From Candidatus Coprovivens excrementavium (GTDB lineage Bacteria; Bacillota_I; Bacilli_A; RF39; UBA660), in contig CALVVU010000005.1 in NCBI GenBank assembly GCA_944363975.1, positions 1 to 64,000 on the forward strand: a stretch of 64,000 bases of DNA, in the 5' to 3' direction. Positions 44,409 to 53,686 of the stretch are shown here, in pieces (position 1 is the stretch's first letter; each line of letters starts with the position of its first letter). The position numbers were made by a program, and so were the translations under genes. The notes beneath the pieces were generated by a model. That model was given only the letters and a program-made list of their open reading frames with translations. It was not told the origin of the DNA and made no database searches.

Positions 44409-44436
44409 AAAAAAGACATACTCAAAGTACATCTTT
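44409..44436 (-). terminator. Terminator of the HD-protein gene
   Basis: An 11-bp stem with two G-T wobbles and a T7 tail on the minus strand, overlapping the stop at 44435. Confidence 0.6.
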
Positions 44437-45946
44437 AATTACTTAATCTTAGACTCTTAGTATATGCAATTTCTCCTTGTTCATCGCCAACTTTATTACT
44501 ACGTGATTTTATATGATTAACTTCACAATATCTTCTTTTAAATTCATCTTCATCTTTTAATAAATTTCTCATATCATTCAAGAATATCTTATATACTTCA
44601 TCTTCAAAAAACATGTTTTCTGGATTTTCTTCACTATATTTTTTAGATAATCTTTTAATTGTATAATCTAAATAGTCTTCAATATTTTCTTCTGGCATTC
44701 TCTCTTTAGCTACAAAGAAGCTTCTAATAAAAACAATCTCTATTCTTGTATTACGATCAGCTGATGATATAAGTTTTCCATAAACACTTCTTGGTTCATC
44801 TTCTTTAGAAGAACGATGATCTTCAATAGCTTGTCTTATAATAAGTCTTTCTTCATCACTAAAAAAATCTTTCATTTTTTGATCATTGAAGAACCTTTCT
44901 CCAGCAATCATCTCATGTATTTCATGATTTTCATGTTTACCTAAATCATGATATGCTGCTATAGCATAAATCATATTATGATTCAAATTCAATTTAAACG
45001 TATCATTTAGAGCAAATGACCTTCTAATAACTTCCATTATATGTACTATACCATGTGCCTGATCATTTATGGCATATTGTGGAAAAATATCCCTTTCAAC
45101 ATATTCTTTCAATTCAGGAATAACATCTCTAGTATAATATTCTATTTCATCTATTCCAACTTCATCTAATATCAGAGGTCTTAAAATATCAAACGATTCA
45201 TCTCCCGTTTTAACAGCATTATAAACCGCATATAATATTTGGTCTAAAGAATATTCTGGATTTATATCCTTTATTTTAGCAAATGTTCTTTTAAAAATAT
45301 TATCATCTTCTTTTATAACTTTTTCTAAACCATTTACTTCAATAAATTTTTTATCAAATTCCTGACGATTTTCTAATATTCTATTTAAATCTTCTAAAAA
45401 TTTTTTATAATCTTGGTCTTCAAAATACATTTTTTCTGTAGCATATCCTTTTTTACCAAATTTTTGTACTAAATGTTTATATGACTCATCCATTATCTCT
45501 TTTATACTCAAATCATTAGAATTAGCTTTTCTATATTCATAAGTTCTTCTGAAAGGAGCATCTAAATCTGTATTTCGATCTGCTGAAGAAACTATTTTTC
45601 CATAAATACTACGTGGTTCATATTCCAAACTTGCTCTATGATCATTTACAGCTTCACTCATTATTCTAATTTCCTCTTCAGTAAAAAAATTTCTTAATTC
45701 TTGATCTTCAAAAAGCATTTTAGCTGAAAGTTCTTCATGCTTTTTAGGATTGATACTATGTCCTAAATCATGATATGCCGCAATAGTATAAACCATATTC
45801 ATATTAATATTTTCTATTGTTTTGGCAAATTTAATACTACGATCAATTACATATTTAATATGATCTATTCCATGCCCTTTATCATTTTTGTCATATCTTG
45901 GTAAAATATTTGTTTCAATATATTTTATCAAATCATTATTTATCAT
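44435..45946 (-). CDS. Tandem HD-domain phosphohydrolase
   Basis: A 503-aa protein made of two similar HD domains. Repeat one (~1-210) and repeat two (~270-480) share HGI-x-HI, AAYHDLG, a DHR triplet followed by EPRS-x-YGK, and SADRNT. Both carry the His and HD metal ligands, so both may be active phosphohydrolases, perhaps on nucleotides. The substrate is unknown. The linker (~215-265) is helical. The whole gene looks like an internal duplication and fusion. It is monocistronic, with an extended -10 TGTTATAAT at 45969-45977 and its own terminator. AAGGAAGTG precedes the ATG. Confidence 0.88.
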   Translation of the reverse strand: MINNDLIKYIETNILPRYDKNDKGHGIDHIKYVIDRSIKFAKTIENINMNMVYTIAAYHDLGHSINPKKHEELSAKMLFEDQELRNFFTEEEIRIMSEAVNDHRASLEYEPRSIYGKIVSSADRNTDLDAPFRRTYEYRKANSNDLSIKEIMDESYKHLVQKFGKKGYATEKMYFEDQDYKKFLEDLNRILENRQEFDKKFIEVNGLEKVIKEDDNIFKRTFAKIKDINPEYSLDQILYAVYNAVKTGDESFDILRPLILDEVGIDEIEYYTRDVIPELKEYVERDIFPQYAINDQAHGIVHIMEVIRRSFALNDTFKLNLNHNMIYAIAAYHDLGKHENHEIHEMIAGERFFNDQKMKDFFSDEERLIIRQAIEDHRSSKEDEPRSVYGKLISSADRNTRIEIVFIRSFFVAKERMPEENIEDYLDYTIKRLSKKYSEENPENMFFEDEVYKIFLNDMRNLLKDEDEFKRRYCEVNHIKSRSNKVGDEQGEIAYTKSLRLSN

Positions 45947-45968
45947 CTATATCACTTCCTTATTAGCT

Positions 45969-45977
45969 ATTATAACA
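45969..45977 (-). promoter_or_regulatory. Extended -10 promoter of the HD-protein gene
   Basis: Minus strand TGTTATAAT about 25 bases before ATG 45946. Confidence 0.5.
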
Positions 45978-45984
45978 TAAGCAA

Positions 45985-46010
45985 TAAAAAAAGAACTTTA
46001 ATAGTTCTTT
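45985..46010 (-). terminator. Terminator of trmB
   Basis: aaagaact/agttcttt stem and a T7 tail on the minus strand, overlapping the stop at 46009. Confidence 0.75.
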
Positions 46011-46647
46011 ATTCGTCAAACTTTGCATCTACATAATATATAGGACGACCCTCTTTTAGATATTGTTTCTCATAATTCGTCATTACATTAGCAATATTAC
46101 GTTCATCATTATGTAAATCTAAACTAACTTTATTAAAAGTATACCAATATTGTGATAATGTTTCTAATGAATATGCAAAAAAACCTTTATTATCAGTTTT
46201 TAAAATAATATGTTTATTTTTTCTAAAAATCTTATCGTATAGTTTTAAATAACTAATATGTGTAAACCTTTTATTTTCATCTATTCGCTTAGGCCATGGA
46301 TCACAAAATGTTAAATATATAGTCTCTATTTCTTTACCAAATATTTTATCTATTTCGCGAGCATCAATATTAATTAATTTTAAATTAGGAAGATTTAGTT
46401 TTTGTAAATTTTGAACAGCCATAACCATTTGTGAATCAACAACTTCCAATCCTATAAAATTAATTTTGGGATTTGTTCTTGCCATTTCAATAATAAAATC
46501 TCCTCTTCCCATACCTAATTCCAATCTAATTGGATTTTTATTACCAAATAAAAGCGACCATTTATTTTTATATTTGCTTGGATTATTAACTACATAAGGA
46601 CTATTATTAACAATTTTATCAGCGTTTTTAATCTTAATATATTCCAT
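46009..46647 (-). CDS. trmB: tRNA (guanine-N7-)-methyltransferase TrmB
   Basis: A 212-aa AdoMet-dependent enzyme that methylates G46 in the variable loop of tRNAs. Family motifs: RLELGMGRGDFI (AdoMet site, ~39), IGLEV, NIDAREI, and the signature TFCDPWPKRI followed by NKRFTH. The length is normal. The frame opens at GTG 46662, but GAGGGG stands before ATG 46647 (MEYIKIKN), which is used. It is transcribed divergently from the 438-aa gene. Confidence 0.95.
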   Translation of the reverse strand: MEYIKIKNADKIVNNSPYVVNNPSKYKNKWSLLFGNKNPIRLELGMGRGDFIIEMARTNPKINFIGLEVVDSQMVMAVQNLQKLNLPNLKLINIDAREIDKIFGKEIETIYLTFCDPWPKRIDENKRFTHISYLKLYDKIFRKNKHIILKTDNKGFFAYSLETLSQYWYTFNKVSLDLHNDERNIANVMTNYEKQYLKEGRPIYYVDAKFDE

Positions 46648-46754
46648 AAGTTCCCCTCTCACTTAAATATCGCTCTTATTATATCATAAATTATATATTT
46701 CTTATAGCTGAATTATTTAAAATTTCATAGTACAATATTAATGGAGGTCTTAAT

Positions 46755-48071
46755 ATGTTATTCAAAGATATTAATTGGCAAGAAGCAGATCAAAATGCTT
46801 ACATAAATACTAAAGTACTTTACGATAAATTCCGTCATTTATTTGACGAATTATATGGTTTTCAAAATTCGAAACAAGATTTAATTCTATACCAAATATA
46901 TAAAATTTTTTCATATTTTCAAGATAAAGGAACATCCTATACAAATATTACTATTAATAATAATCAATTAATATTATTTAAAGATAAATCATTTGGTAAT
47001 CCAGGAAATATAAAAATAACTCTCTATCGCAATTTTCTTCAAATTGAAAGTTCATTAACCAAATATACTGGTAATCGTAATTTTATTAGAATAATTATCA
47101 ATCCTCAAGAAGTATATATTAATGGTTTTATTAAAGAAGAAAATAAACCTGCTATAACTATAAAAGGTATAAAAAACAAAAATAAAGATTTAACTATTGA
47201 AATAACTGAACCAAATCAAAGAAACATAATTCAAAATGATGAACCATGGCATATTTTCTCTGTTTTAATAGAAAATATTCTTGATGATAAATACTTTAAC
47301 AATTTAAGTTCTACAACTCCTACCAACATATGGAAGAAATTATCAAGTACCTTATACCAAAAAGGATTATCTCACTATCAAGAAGAATTTTTTACTCTTC
47401 TCCATAAATGTTTACAAGATAATATTGATATTAGTTACTACCAAGAAGAACTATCTACATTTTTTATTACCAGAAATATTACTGAATACCTAAATAACTT
47501 GCCTTATAATAACAATATTAAACTAACACAAATTCCTATAAAAGGTTTAAATATTAATGAAGAATCAATTCAAAAATTTCTTAATTATGAAATAACTGAT
47601 GAATATAATAGAAAATATAAGTTAACAGATATTCCTCTAAGTCTAGTTGATACAACTAATATTTCTAAATGTCAGTTCCTAGATATTTTAAACAATTTAA
47701 GAGAAGATGAAATTGATATATATATTGTTGGCTTAGCTTATTTTGCTACATACTGCACATCATTTGGTGAATTATCAGGTCATAACTTCTATGGTTCAAA
47801 TATATATCCCAAATATGCTGGTTACAAAATGAATGTCGCAATAAAATCTTCATTATTAGGTATCCCTCTAGTTGACTATGCTCGTGCAAGATATCAAAAA
47901 AATGGTGAAAACTATCCTCAAATATGTCATTTTTTCAAAATTTTAGGTTTTGACTTTAAAGAAGGAGAACGAAATAACCAACTACTAGAAAGTGAACCAA
48001 ATTCAATAGATGTTTATCAATTTAAAAAATTAATTAATAATGGAAAGCATAGCCCTTTTTCATTATCTTAA
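46755..48071 (+). CDS. Conserved hypothetical protein, soluble
   Basis: A 438-aa cytosolic protein without signal peptide or membrane helix. I do not recognise it. Residues ~1-160 look alpha/beta with many Asn and Lys. Residues ~340-410 are the most distinctive part (YIVGLAYFATYCTSFGELS, then KYAGYKMNVAIKSSLLGIP and VDYARARYQKNGENYPQI). It is a single-gene unit on the plus strand among minus-strand neighbours, with TGGAGGT before the ATG and a strong shared terminator. Codon use looks like its neighbours. Confidence 0.8.
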   Translation: MLFKDINWQEADQNAYINTKVLYDKFRHLFDELYGFQNSKQDLILYQIYKIFSYFQDKGTSYTNITINNNQLILFKDKSFGNPGNIKITLYRNFLQIESSLTKYTGNRNFIRIIINPQEVYINGFIKEENKPAITIKGIKNKNKDLTIEITEPNQRNIIQNDEPWHIFSVLIENILDDKYFNNLSSTTPTNIWKKLSSTLYQKGLSHYQEEFFTLLHKCLQDNIDISYYQEELSTFFITRNITEYLNNLPYNNNIKLTQIPIKGLNINEESIQKFLNYEITDEYNRKYKLTDIPLSLVDTTNISKCQFLDILNNLREDEIDIYIVGLAYFATYCTSFGELSGHNFYGSNIYPKYAGYKMNVAIKSSLLGIPLVDYARARYQKNGENYPQICHFFKILGFDFKEGERNNQLLESEPNSIDVYQFKKLINNGKHSPFSLS

Positions 48072-48073
48072 AT

Positions 48074-48103
48074 AAAAATAGATGATACTAATCATCTATT
48101 TCT
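48074..48103. terminator. Bidirectional terminator
   Basis: A 10-bp perfect stem (48076-48085/48092-48101) between converging genes. Confidence 0.8.
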
Positions 48104-49389
48104 ATTTCTCTGTCTATGATATTTCCATTCTTTGCATTTATTTCATACTTATATTCCTTATTTCCTGCTTTAAACTCCACTTCATAATAGACTACATTTC
48201 TTTCATCATCTAATTCTATTTCTAATTCCCTAATATTATTTTCATTAACTGAAGCATCATTTAAAGCTATACTTTTAGCTTTTTCTTTCCCTATATAAGA
48301 AGAACTAGAATTATTATTGTTACTATTATTGTTATCACTATTATTTACTTCTTTATTAGAAAGATAATCGTCATCATAATCATTTTTCTTATATAATATT
48401 TCTCCTGTTTTAGCATCAATATCATATTCATATTCCTTGTTATTATATTTAAACTCTACTTCATATAATAATATACCGTCATCAGCATCAAATTCTATTT
48501 CTAATTCTCTAATATTATTTTTATTTACTGAAGCATCATCTAAAGCAATCTCCATTGCTTTGTCTCTGTCTATATAACCACTATCTGATGCTTTACCAGT
48601 TGAATCAACAGATGTCACATCAGTATTTTTATCATTAAGTAAAAGATTTAATTCAGTAATAGACAATCCAGCTAAGGCATCAAAATTATATAACTCTCCT
48701 TTTGAATTAGTTATCTTAGAAGATAAAACATTACTTATTAATTTAGCTTTTCCAACAGAAATATTATAATCATCTGATAATTTTTCAATTTCTTTATCAT
48801 CATCATAACCTTGAGTTAATATTGAACCATCTATTGAACTAGCTTTTAATAACTCATTTATCTCGTTCATAATTTCTTTTTGTAATCTTTCACTTTCTTT
48901 ATTATCACTATTTTTTACTGATACCAAAATTGAATTTTGATCGATAGATAAATAACCATTTTTCATCATTGAACCGATAATAGCATTAATAGCAACATCT
49001 AGATCAACCTTTTCTAAATCCATATCTTCTAATACTTTTTTAGCATCATCATTCAATGCTTTTGCTTCAATTATCTCCTCTTTATCATTAATTTTTAATT
49101 CAATGCTAGGATTAACATCAAATTCAATAACTGTTTCTACTTTAAACGCTTTATTATATTGATTTAATCCTATAATACCAATAAAACTTAGTAATATAAT
49201 AAAACCACATACACAACCAATTAGTTTAGGTGTTATAAATTTTCTTTTTTTCTCTTCGTTAGTAACTTTAATCATTTTACTTTTAAATCCTTTCTTTTCT
49301 TCACACTTTTTGAGAATATTATCAAGAACATTGGGAACAGAATTAGCAACTGCTAATTTTAAAGATTCTTTAACTTTTTTATTTCTCAT
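48088..49389 (-). CDS. RsgI-like anti-sigma protein with two PepSY repeats
   Basis: A 433-aa membrane protein. The N-terminal cytosolic part (1-50) is followed by one transmembrane helix (~53-74). An extracellular RsgI-type domain comes next (FDVNPSIELKINDKEEIIEAKALN, with characteristic NPS and EAKALN blocks), then an Asp/Asn-rich linker. Two PepSY domains lie at ~270-335 and ~362-430 and are nearly identical (IALDDASVNKNNIRELEIE against IALNDASVNENNIRELEIE). It starts inside the sigma factor stop (ATGA overlap), so the pair is stoichiometrically coupled. It should hold the ECF sigma factor at the membrane until an envelope signal arrives. The ligand is unknown. Confidence 0.85.
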   Translation of the reverse strand: MRNKKVKESLKLAVANSVPNVLDNILKKCEEKKGFKSKMIKVTNEEKKRKFITPKLIGCVCGFIILLSFIGIIGLNQYNKAFKVETVIEFDVNPSIELKINDKEEIIEAKALNDDAKKVLEDMDLEKVDLDVAINAIIGSMMKNGYLSIDQNSILVSVKNSDNKESERLQKEIMNEINELLKASSIDGSILTQGYDDDKEIEKLSDDYNISVGKAKLISNVLSSKITNSKGELYNFDALAGLSITELNLLLNDKNTDVTSVDSTGKASDSGYIDRDKAMEIALDDASVNKNNIRELEIEFDADDGILLYEVEFKYNNKEYEYDIDAKTGEILYKKNDYDDDYLSNKEVNNSDNNNSNNNNSSSSYIGKEKAKSIALNDASVNENNIRELEIELDDERNVVYYEVEFKAGNKEYKYEINAKNGNIIDREIEIDD

Positions 49390-49946
49390 TTCATATCCTC
49401 CTTTAAATAATTTTTCATTTTTTTTAAAGCACGATGATACTTAGATAATACTGTTGATAAAGATAAATTAAGTGTTTTAGATATCTCACGATATTTCATT
49501 CCAGATACAATATGTAACATAATAATTGTTCGTTCCTCTTCTGTAATTTTATTTAAAAGCATATTTAGTATCATTCTATCTTCTATTCTTTTACTATCTT
49601 TATCATCAAAACCTACATTATATACTTCCTCAATATCAACATGATTTTTTCTCTTTCTTATCTTTTCATAACATAAATTTTTAGTTATCGTCATAATCCA
49701 AGCTAATGGCTTACCTTCTTTTTTATATTTAGAAGAATTCTCATATATTTTAATATAAACTTCTTGAAATATATCATCGGCATCATCTTTATTAACTATT
49801 ATCGATAAAATAAAACCATATATTGCTTCTTTAGTCATTTCATAAAAATTGACTAACGCATTTTTATCTTGCTCAATCATTCCTCCAATATAATCTTCAA
49901 GTAATTTATTTCTAACCAAAGGGTCATATTCATTTAGCGCTAACAT
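49386..49946 (-). CDS. ECF-type RNA polymerase sigma factor
   Basis: A 186-aa sigma-70 family protein with region 2 (DDADDIFQEVYIKIYENSSK and PLAWIMTITKNLCYEKIRKRK) and region 4 (ITEEERTIIMLHIVSGMKYREIS, then LSLSTVLSKYHRALKK). It directs transcription of envelope-stress or polysaccharide-sensing genes when released by the co-encoded RsgI-like protein. The frame opens at GTG 49964, but AAGGGAG stands 8 bases before ATG 49946, which is chosen. Confidence 0.92.
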   Translation of the reverse strand: MLALNEYDPLVRNKLLEDYIGGMIEQDKNALVNFYEMTKEAIYGFILSIIVNKDDADDIFQEVYIKIYENSSKYKKEGKPLAWIMTITKNLCYEKIRKRKNHVDIEEVYNVGFDDKDSKRIEDRMILNMLLNKITEEERTIIMLHIVSGMKYREISKTLNLSLSTVLSKYHRALKKMKNYLKEDMK

Positions 49947-50030
49947 ATTATCTACTCCCTTCACTATAATAATGTTTTAAAATTCATTTTTATTGCAAAA
50001 ATAAAATTATTTTCAAAATAAATATATCAA

Positions 50031-50062
50031 ATAAAAAGAAATAAATATATAAAATTTATTTC
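50031..50062 (-). terminator. Terminator of the E2-like gene
   Basis: gaaataaat/atttatttc stem overlapping the stop at 50056, T-rich tail on the minus strand. Confidence 0.6.
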
Positions 50063-50907
50063 CTATCTTCAATATTTATCTTATTTTCAATATTTTCTTC
50101 AAGTAATTCAGGATTATCAAATATATATTGTATTAATTTCAAAGACTTAGCAAAATAATACCCATCGGCAATCCTTTCATCAAAATTAATTCCAAATTCA
50201 CAAACTTTTATTTTATTACCATAACTATCGATTTCATCTCTTATTTCACCCATTGTTGCTAATGATGAACAAGTTCCAAAATTAGTTAAATTATGATAAA
50301 TTGCTCCACACTTAATTGAACCTAAATTAGAAACAATAATACTACTATAATAAATATTATCTTCTATTAAAGAACTAGGTAACATTCCCTTTTTATCTAA
50401 TAATTTAAATATTCCCATTAATGGAATTCTTATAATATTTGGTATTTTACCTAAGATATCTACTAAATTATTAAGTCCATCTTTATCATTTCCATCTTCT
50501 CTTATCATATCAATTTTATTCTTAATTTTTTTACTTATTGATACAATATTATCTTTAGGTAATATCGGTAACATAACCATTACTTCTTTACTATTATCTG
50601 AAAAATCAACTTTTGCTACAAAAGAAATCTTTATATCTTTATGTTGATATAAATGTCTATTAGTAACAAAATAATTTAATTTTTGACGATTATAAAAAAC
50701 TTTTCCTATTGCTGTTAAAAAAACATAAAAATATGTAATATCAATTCCTTGCTCTTTCTTATTATTTACATAATCAACTAGTTTAGTAACATCAAACTTC
50801 TGATTAATAAAAACATCACTATCACAACGATTAGGTTTTAAATCAATCAATATTTGTTGTAAACTAGTTATGTTCTTCACCTTTATAGCATATCTCTTAT
50901 AACTCAT
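50056..50907 (-). CDS. Standalone E2/chloramphenicol-acetyltransferase-fold protein with altered active site
   Basis: A 283-aa protein equal in length to the catalytic domain of 2-oxoacid dehydrogenase E2 subunits, without lipoyl or E1/E3-binding domains. VFLTAIGKVFYNRQKLNYF and SSIIVSNLGSIKCGAIYHNL match the family core. The catalytic motif normally reading DHR-x-x-DG is DERIADG here (near residue 250), so the catalytic His is replaced by Glu. It may have lost acyltransfer activity or use another mechanism. No E1 or E3 gene is nearby. GGGTGAT precedes the ATG. Confidence 0.82.
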   Translation of the reverse strand: MSYKRYAIKVKNITSLQQILIDLKPNRCDSDVFINQKFDVTKLVDYVNNKKEQGIDITYFYVFLTAIGKVFYNRQKLNYFVTNRHLYQHKDIKISFVAKVDFSDNSKEVMVMLPILPKDNIVSISKKIKNKIDMIREDGNDKDGLNNLVDILGKIPNIIRIPLMGIFKLLDKKGMLPSSLIEDNIYYSSIIVSNLGSIKCGAIYHNLTNFGTCSSLATMGEIRDEIDSYGNKIKVCEFGINFDERIADGYYFAKSLKLIQYIFDNPELLEENIENKINIEDRK

Positions 50908-50942
50908 ATAATCACCCTATATTTAAAGTATATCACACATTT

Positions 50943-50972
50943 AAAAAAAATAAAAAACACTAAGTGTTTTTA
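50943..50972 (-). terminator. Terminator of the 185-aa gene
   Basis: aaaaacact/agtgttttt stem with a T-rich tail, overlapping the stop at 50960. Confidence 0.75.
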
Positions 50973-51517
50973 TTTTCTAATCTTAGTGCTTTTGCAGTTG
51001 TTTCAACTATTTCTTCATCCGTAATTCCTTTTTCTTTAAGAATCATAAGATATTGATATAAATCTCTAAGTTCTTCTTTAACAAAACCATTAAATTCTTT
51101 TTTTTGCTCCTCATCTTTAATCTCTTCAAAATTAAAAACTCTAACTTTACCAATATCACCTTGTTCTAACAGACAAAAGAATTCATCATTTTTTTCCATA
51201 TTATAACCTATTTTAAAAACTATATCTTTATACCTTAAGTAATAAAATCGACAACCCTCTTCACTATAAGAAATACTATATCTTTTATATGCATATTCAT
51301 CAATCATATTATATAAAGGTTTCAATTTACTAAAATTATCTTCATCTTGATTACTCAAACTATTAACTAAACAATTATACAACCATTCCATATAATCATT
51401 ATCTTCAACAATATTTTTTCTATCAGATGCTTCTTTTTCTATACTACGACAATAGTTTTCAAACCATTCATGAGCATTAGTTGATTCCATTGGTTCTAGT
51501 GGAATATTTATGTACAT
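50960..51517 (-). CDS. Hypothetical acidic protein
   Basis: A 185-aa soluble protein rich in Glu, Asp and Tyr; no known motif is seen. The central block SEEGCRFYYLRYKDIVFKIG suggests a small alpha/beta fold, and the C-terminus is helical (ITDEEIVETTAKALRLENK). No signal peptide. It lies just after the broken Nudix gene in the same direction, with AAGGGA before the ATG and its own terminator. Confidence 0.7.
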   Translation of the reverse strand: MYINIPLEPMESTNAHEWFENYCRSIEKEASDRKNIVEDNDYMEWLYNCLVNSLSNQDEDNFSKLKPLYNMIDEYAYKRYSISYSEEGCRFYYLRYKDIVFKIGYNMEKNDEFFCLLEQGDIGKVRVFNFEEIKDEEQKKEFNGFVKEELRDLYQYLMILKEKGITDEEIVETTAKALRLENKNT

Positions 51518-51570
51518 ATAATCCCTTCATTTCTAAATTAAAATTAGATTACATCCTAAATCTATCTTTG

Positions 51571-52056
51571 TCAATAAAATCTTTTTATCCACCTTTTTTC
51601 TTCATTTTCACTTTTATTATCTTCGTAAAAAAATTCATTTTTATTATCGTCTAAAAAGATATCTAACATTTCTAAGAAATCTTCAGCAGTTATTGCTTTC
51701 CTCACTTCCTCTATTCTCATCCACAAATTTTCTCCTTCACGAGATGATTTTTTTAATTTACCATGATAACTTTGTGTCTTAAAAAGTTATACTAAATACC
51801 TTTTATGACTTTTAAAATCATACCAATCTTTAAAGCCACAAACCTTTAAATTGCTAATAATCAGTCCAGTTTCCTCATAAACTTCTCTAATTACTGCTGG
51901 AATTAGTCCTTCTCCTAATTCAACATGTCCTCCAGGAAAAGAAAGACCATCCCAATCATTCTTATTTCTTCTCTGTACAAGCACTTTATCATTAACTAAA
52001 TCATAAATCATACACATATTTGTAAGTTCAACACTTTCTAACTCATGTTTACTCAT
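51571..52056 (-). pseudogene. MutT-like Nudix hydrolase broken by one in-frame stop
   Basis: Reading from ATG 52056 (AGGTGAT upstream), the protein MSKHELESVELTNMCMIYDL continues through a good Nudix box (GGHVELGEG...AVIREVYEETGL) to SHKRYLV. It then hits TAA (51789-51787). The same frame continues without shift for 71 more codons (LFKTQSYHGKLKKS, EGENLWMRIEEV, DFLEMLDIFLDDN, NEFFYEDN) to TGA at 51573-51571. This is the normal C-terminal half of 8-oxo-dGTP-type MutT proteins. The catalytic box is intact but the truncated product (89 aa) probably cannot fold. It is a recent pseudogene, a read-through case or a sequence error. Confidence 0.85.
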
Positions 52057-52081
52057 TTTTATCACCTGTCTAAAGTATAAC

Positions 52082-52106
52082 AAAAAAAAGAACTTATCTA
52101 AAGTTC
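52082..52106 (-). terminator. Terminator of the FAD/Rieske gene
   Basis: gaactt/aagttc stem with a T8 tail on the minus strand, overlapping the stop at 52098. Confidence 0.65.
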
Positions 52107-53591
52107 ATCTTCTTCATCTTCTTCATTATAAGCAATATCATAATTACTTGGTCCCTTAATACATTTACCTTCTAAATTAAATCTTGAAGCATGACAAGGA
52201 CAATCCCAAGTTTTATCGATTTCATTAAATATTAAAGTACAACCTAAATGAGGACACTTACTATAGACAATATATTCCTTATCACCATCTTTATATATTG
52301 CAACATTCTTATTATTAATTACTTCATAAGAAACATTTTTATTATACCAATACTTATTCTTTATTAATTTATTCTCTATATACCCCTTCATATTATAATA
52401 AGAATTAACTATTATCTTATCTATATAAGATAACTTATTAACACGTAAAGGATCAAATATTTTTTCATATTCACATTTTTCATTTAAAACTAATTTACAT
52501 AAACAATAACCTGCTAATGTACCATTTGTATTTCCCCATGTATTATATCCTGTTCCAATAAATAAATTATCGTTATTTTTTTCTAATCTTCCTATATAAG
52601 GCATACCATCTACTGTCATCAAATCATCATTACTCCAATAATAACTAAGATTAATATCTAAATCATCTATTTCTTTTAACATTTGTTTAAAATTTCTTTT
52701 TTCATCAAGATTATCACATATAATATGTGAGTTAGTTAAATAAATTAAATATTTCTCTTTATCCTTATAATATCGTAATGATTTATATGGATAAGCATTA
52801 GTTATATAACTTTTATTCTTAACTTTATCAACTATAGCAGCACCTAAATAAGATTTTTCTATATTAACCTTTAACGGCATAAAATAAGGTTTTAAAAAAT
52901 AAGGATAATGACAAGCTAAAATCAACTTATTACACTTTATTTTCAAACCCTTATCTGTTTTACATATATATCCATCATTTTTTATTATTTTAATAATTTT
53001 TGTCTTCTCAAATATTTTTATTTTACTTTTTTTACATATTATAGCTAATTGATCTAGATACTTGACAGGATTAAATGTATATGTATTATCTACTCCTATT
53101 ATATATTTACACTTTATCTTTTCGTTTTCGTTTACATTTTCATATACATCTAAACCAATACTTTCTAAAAAAATTTTTTCTTCTTTTATGTTTTCAATTT
53201 CTTCATCATTTTCAGTAAATACATAAGATTTGCTTTTTTCTAAATTACACTTAATTTTTTCATCTAAAATAATATTTCTTATTAATGAAATAGCTAAATC
53301 TTGAGAATATAAATATTCTTTTGCGACCTCATCATTATACATATTACACAAATCTGCATAAATAGTTCCTTGTAAATAAGTTATTTTACCTGTATTTCTA
53401 CCACTTGCTCCTATTCCAATTTTATCCCTTTCGACTAAAGCTATTTTATATCCCTTATCTCTTAAAAAATAAGCTGTACTAAGTCCCGTAATTCCTCCAC
53501 CAATTATCAATATATCAACATTTAAATTATTTTTCAAAGACGGGTATTTTCTTTTACTTTTATCTTCCAACCAAAGACTCTGATATTTCAT
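52098..53591 (-). CDS. FAD-dependent oxidoreductase with C-terminal Rieske domain
   Basis: A 497-aa protein. Residues ~26-380 are a DAO-type FAD oxidoreductase (ILIIGGGITGLSTAYFL dinucleotide fold, SGRNTGKIT, and GTGYNTWGNTNG near the end). Residues ~415-485 are a Rieske [2Fe-2S] domain with CPHLGC and CPCHASRF, giving the two Cys and two His ligands. Proteins of this layout pass electrons from an amine or alcohol substrate, but the substrate is unknown. The last residues are acidic (EEDEEDEL). AGGTGG precedes the ATG. The neighbouring Nudix genes give no metabolic hint. Confidence 0.92.
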   Translation of the reverse strand: MKYQSLWLEDKSKRKYPSLKNNLNVDILIIGGGITGLSTAYFLRDKGYKIALVERDKIGIGASGRNTGKITYLQGTIYADLCNMYNDEVAKEYLYSQDLAISLIRNIILDEKIKCNLEKSKSYVFTENDEEIENIKEEKIFLESIGLDVYENVNENEKIKCKYIIGVDNTYTFNPVKYLDQLAIICKKSKIKIFEKTKIIKIIKNDGYICKTDKGLKIKCNKLILACHYPYFLKPYFMPLKVNIEKSYLGAAIVDKVKNKSYITNAYPYKSLRYYKDKEKYLIYLTNSHIICDNLDEKRNFKQMLKEIDDLDINLSYYWSNDDLMTVDGMPYIGRLEKNNDNLFIGTGYNTWGNTNGTLAGYCLCKLVLNEKCEYEKIFDPLRVNKLSYIDKIIVNSYYNMKGYIENKLIKNKYWYNKNVSYEVINNKNVAIYKDGDKEYIVYSKCPHLGCTLIFNEIDKTWDCPCHASRFNLEGKCIKGPSNYDIAYNEEDEEDEL

Positions 53592-53635
53592 CTAGACCAC
53601 CTAATTTTATTATTAACAATAAAATTTCATTCATA

Positions 53636-53686
53636 CAAAAACTACTAAAGAGTTTTATAATAATAATCCCAAAACTCTTTAGTAGT
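53636..53686 (-). terminator. Long-stem terminator over the 3' end of the Nudix gene
   Basis: A perfect 16-bp stem (53641-53656/53671-53686) with a 14-base loop and a T-run on the minus strand. The last 14 codons of the Nudix gene are inside the hairpin. Confidence 0.85.

Noticed and set aside
51620..51640. A second frameshift in the A/T run near the end of the Nudix pseudogene
   Set aside because: Counting the run base by base (seven A at 51627-51633) keeps the frame open to the TGA, so only the single TAA lesion remains.
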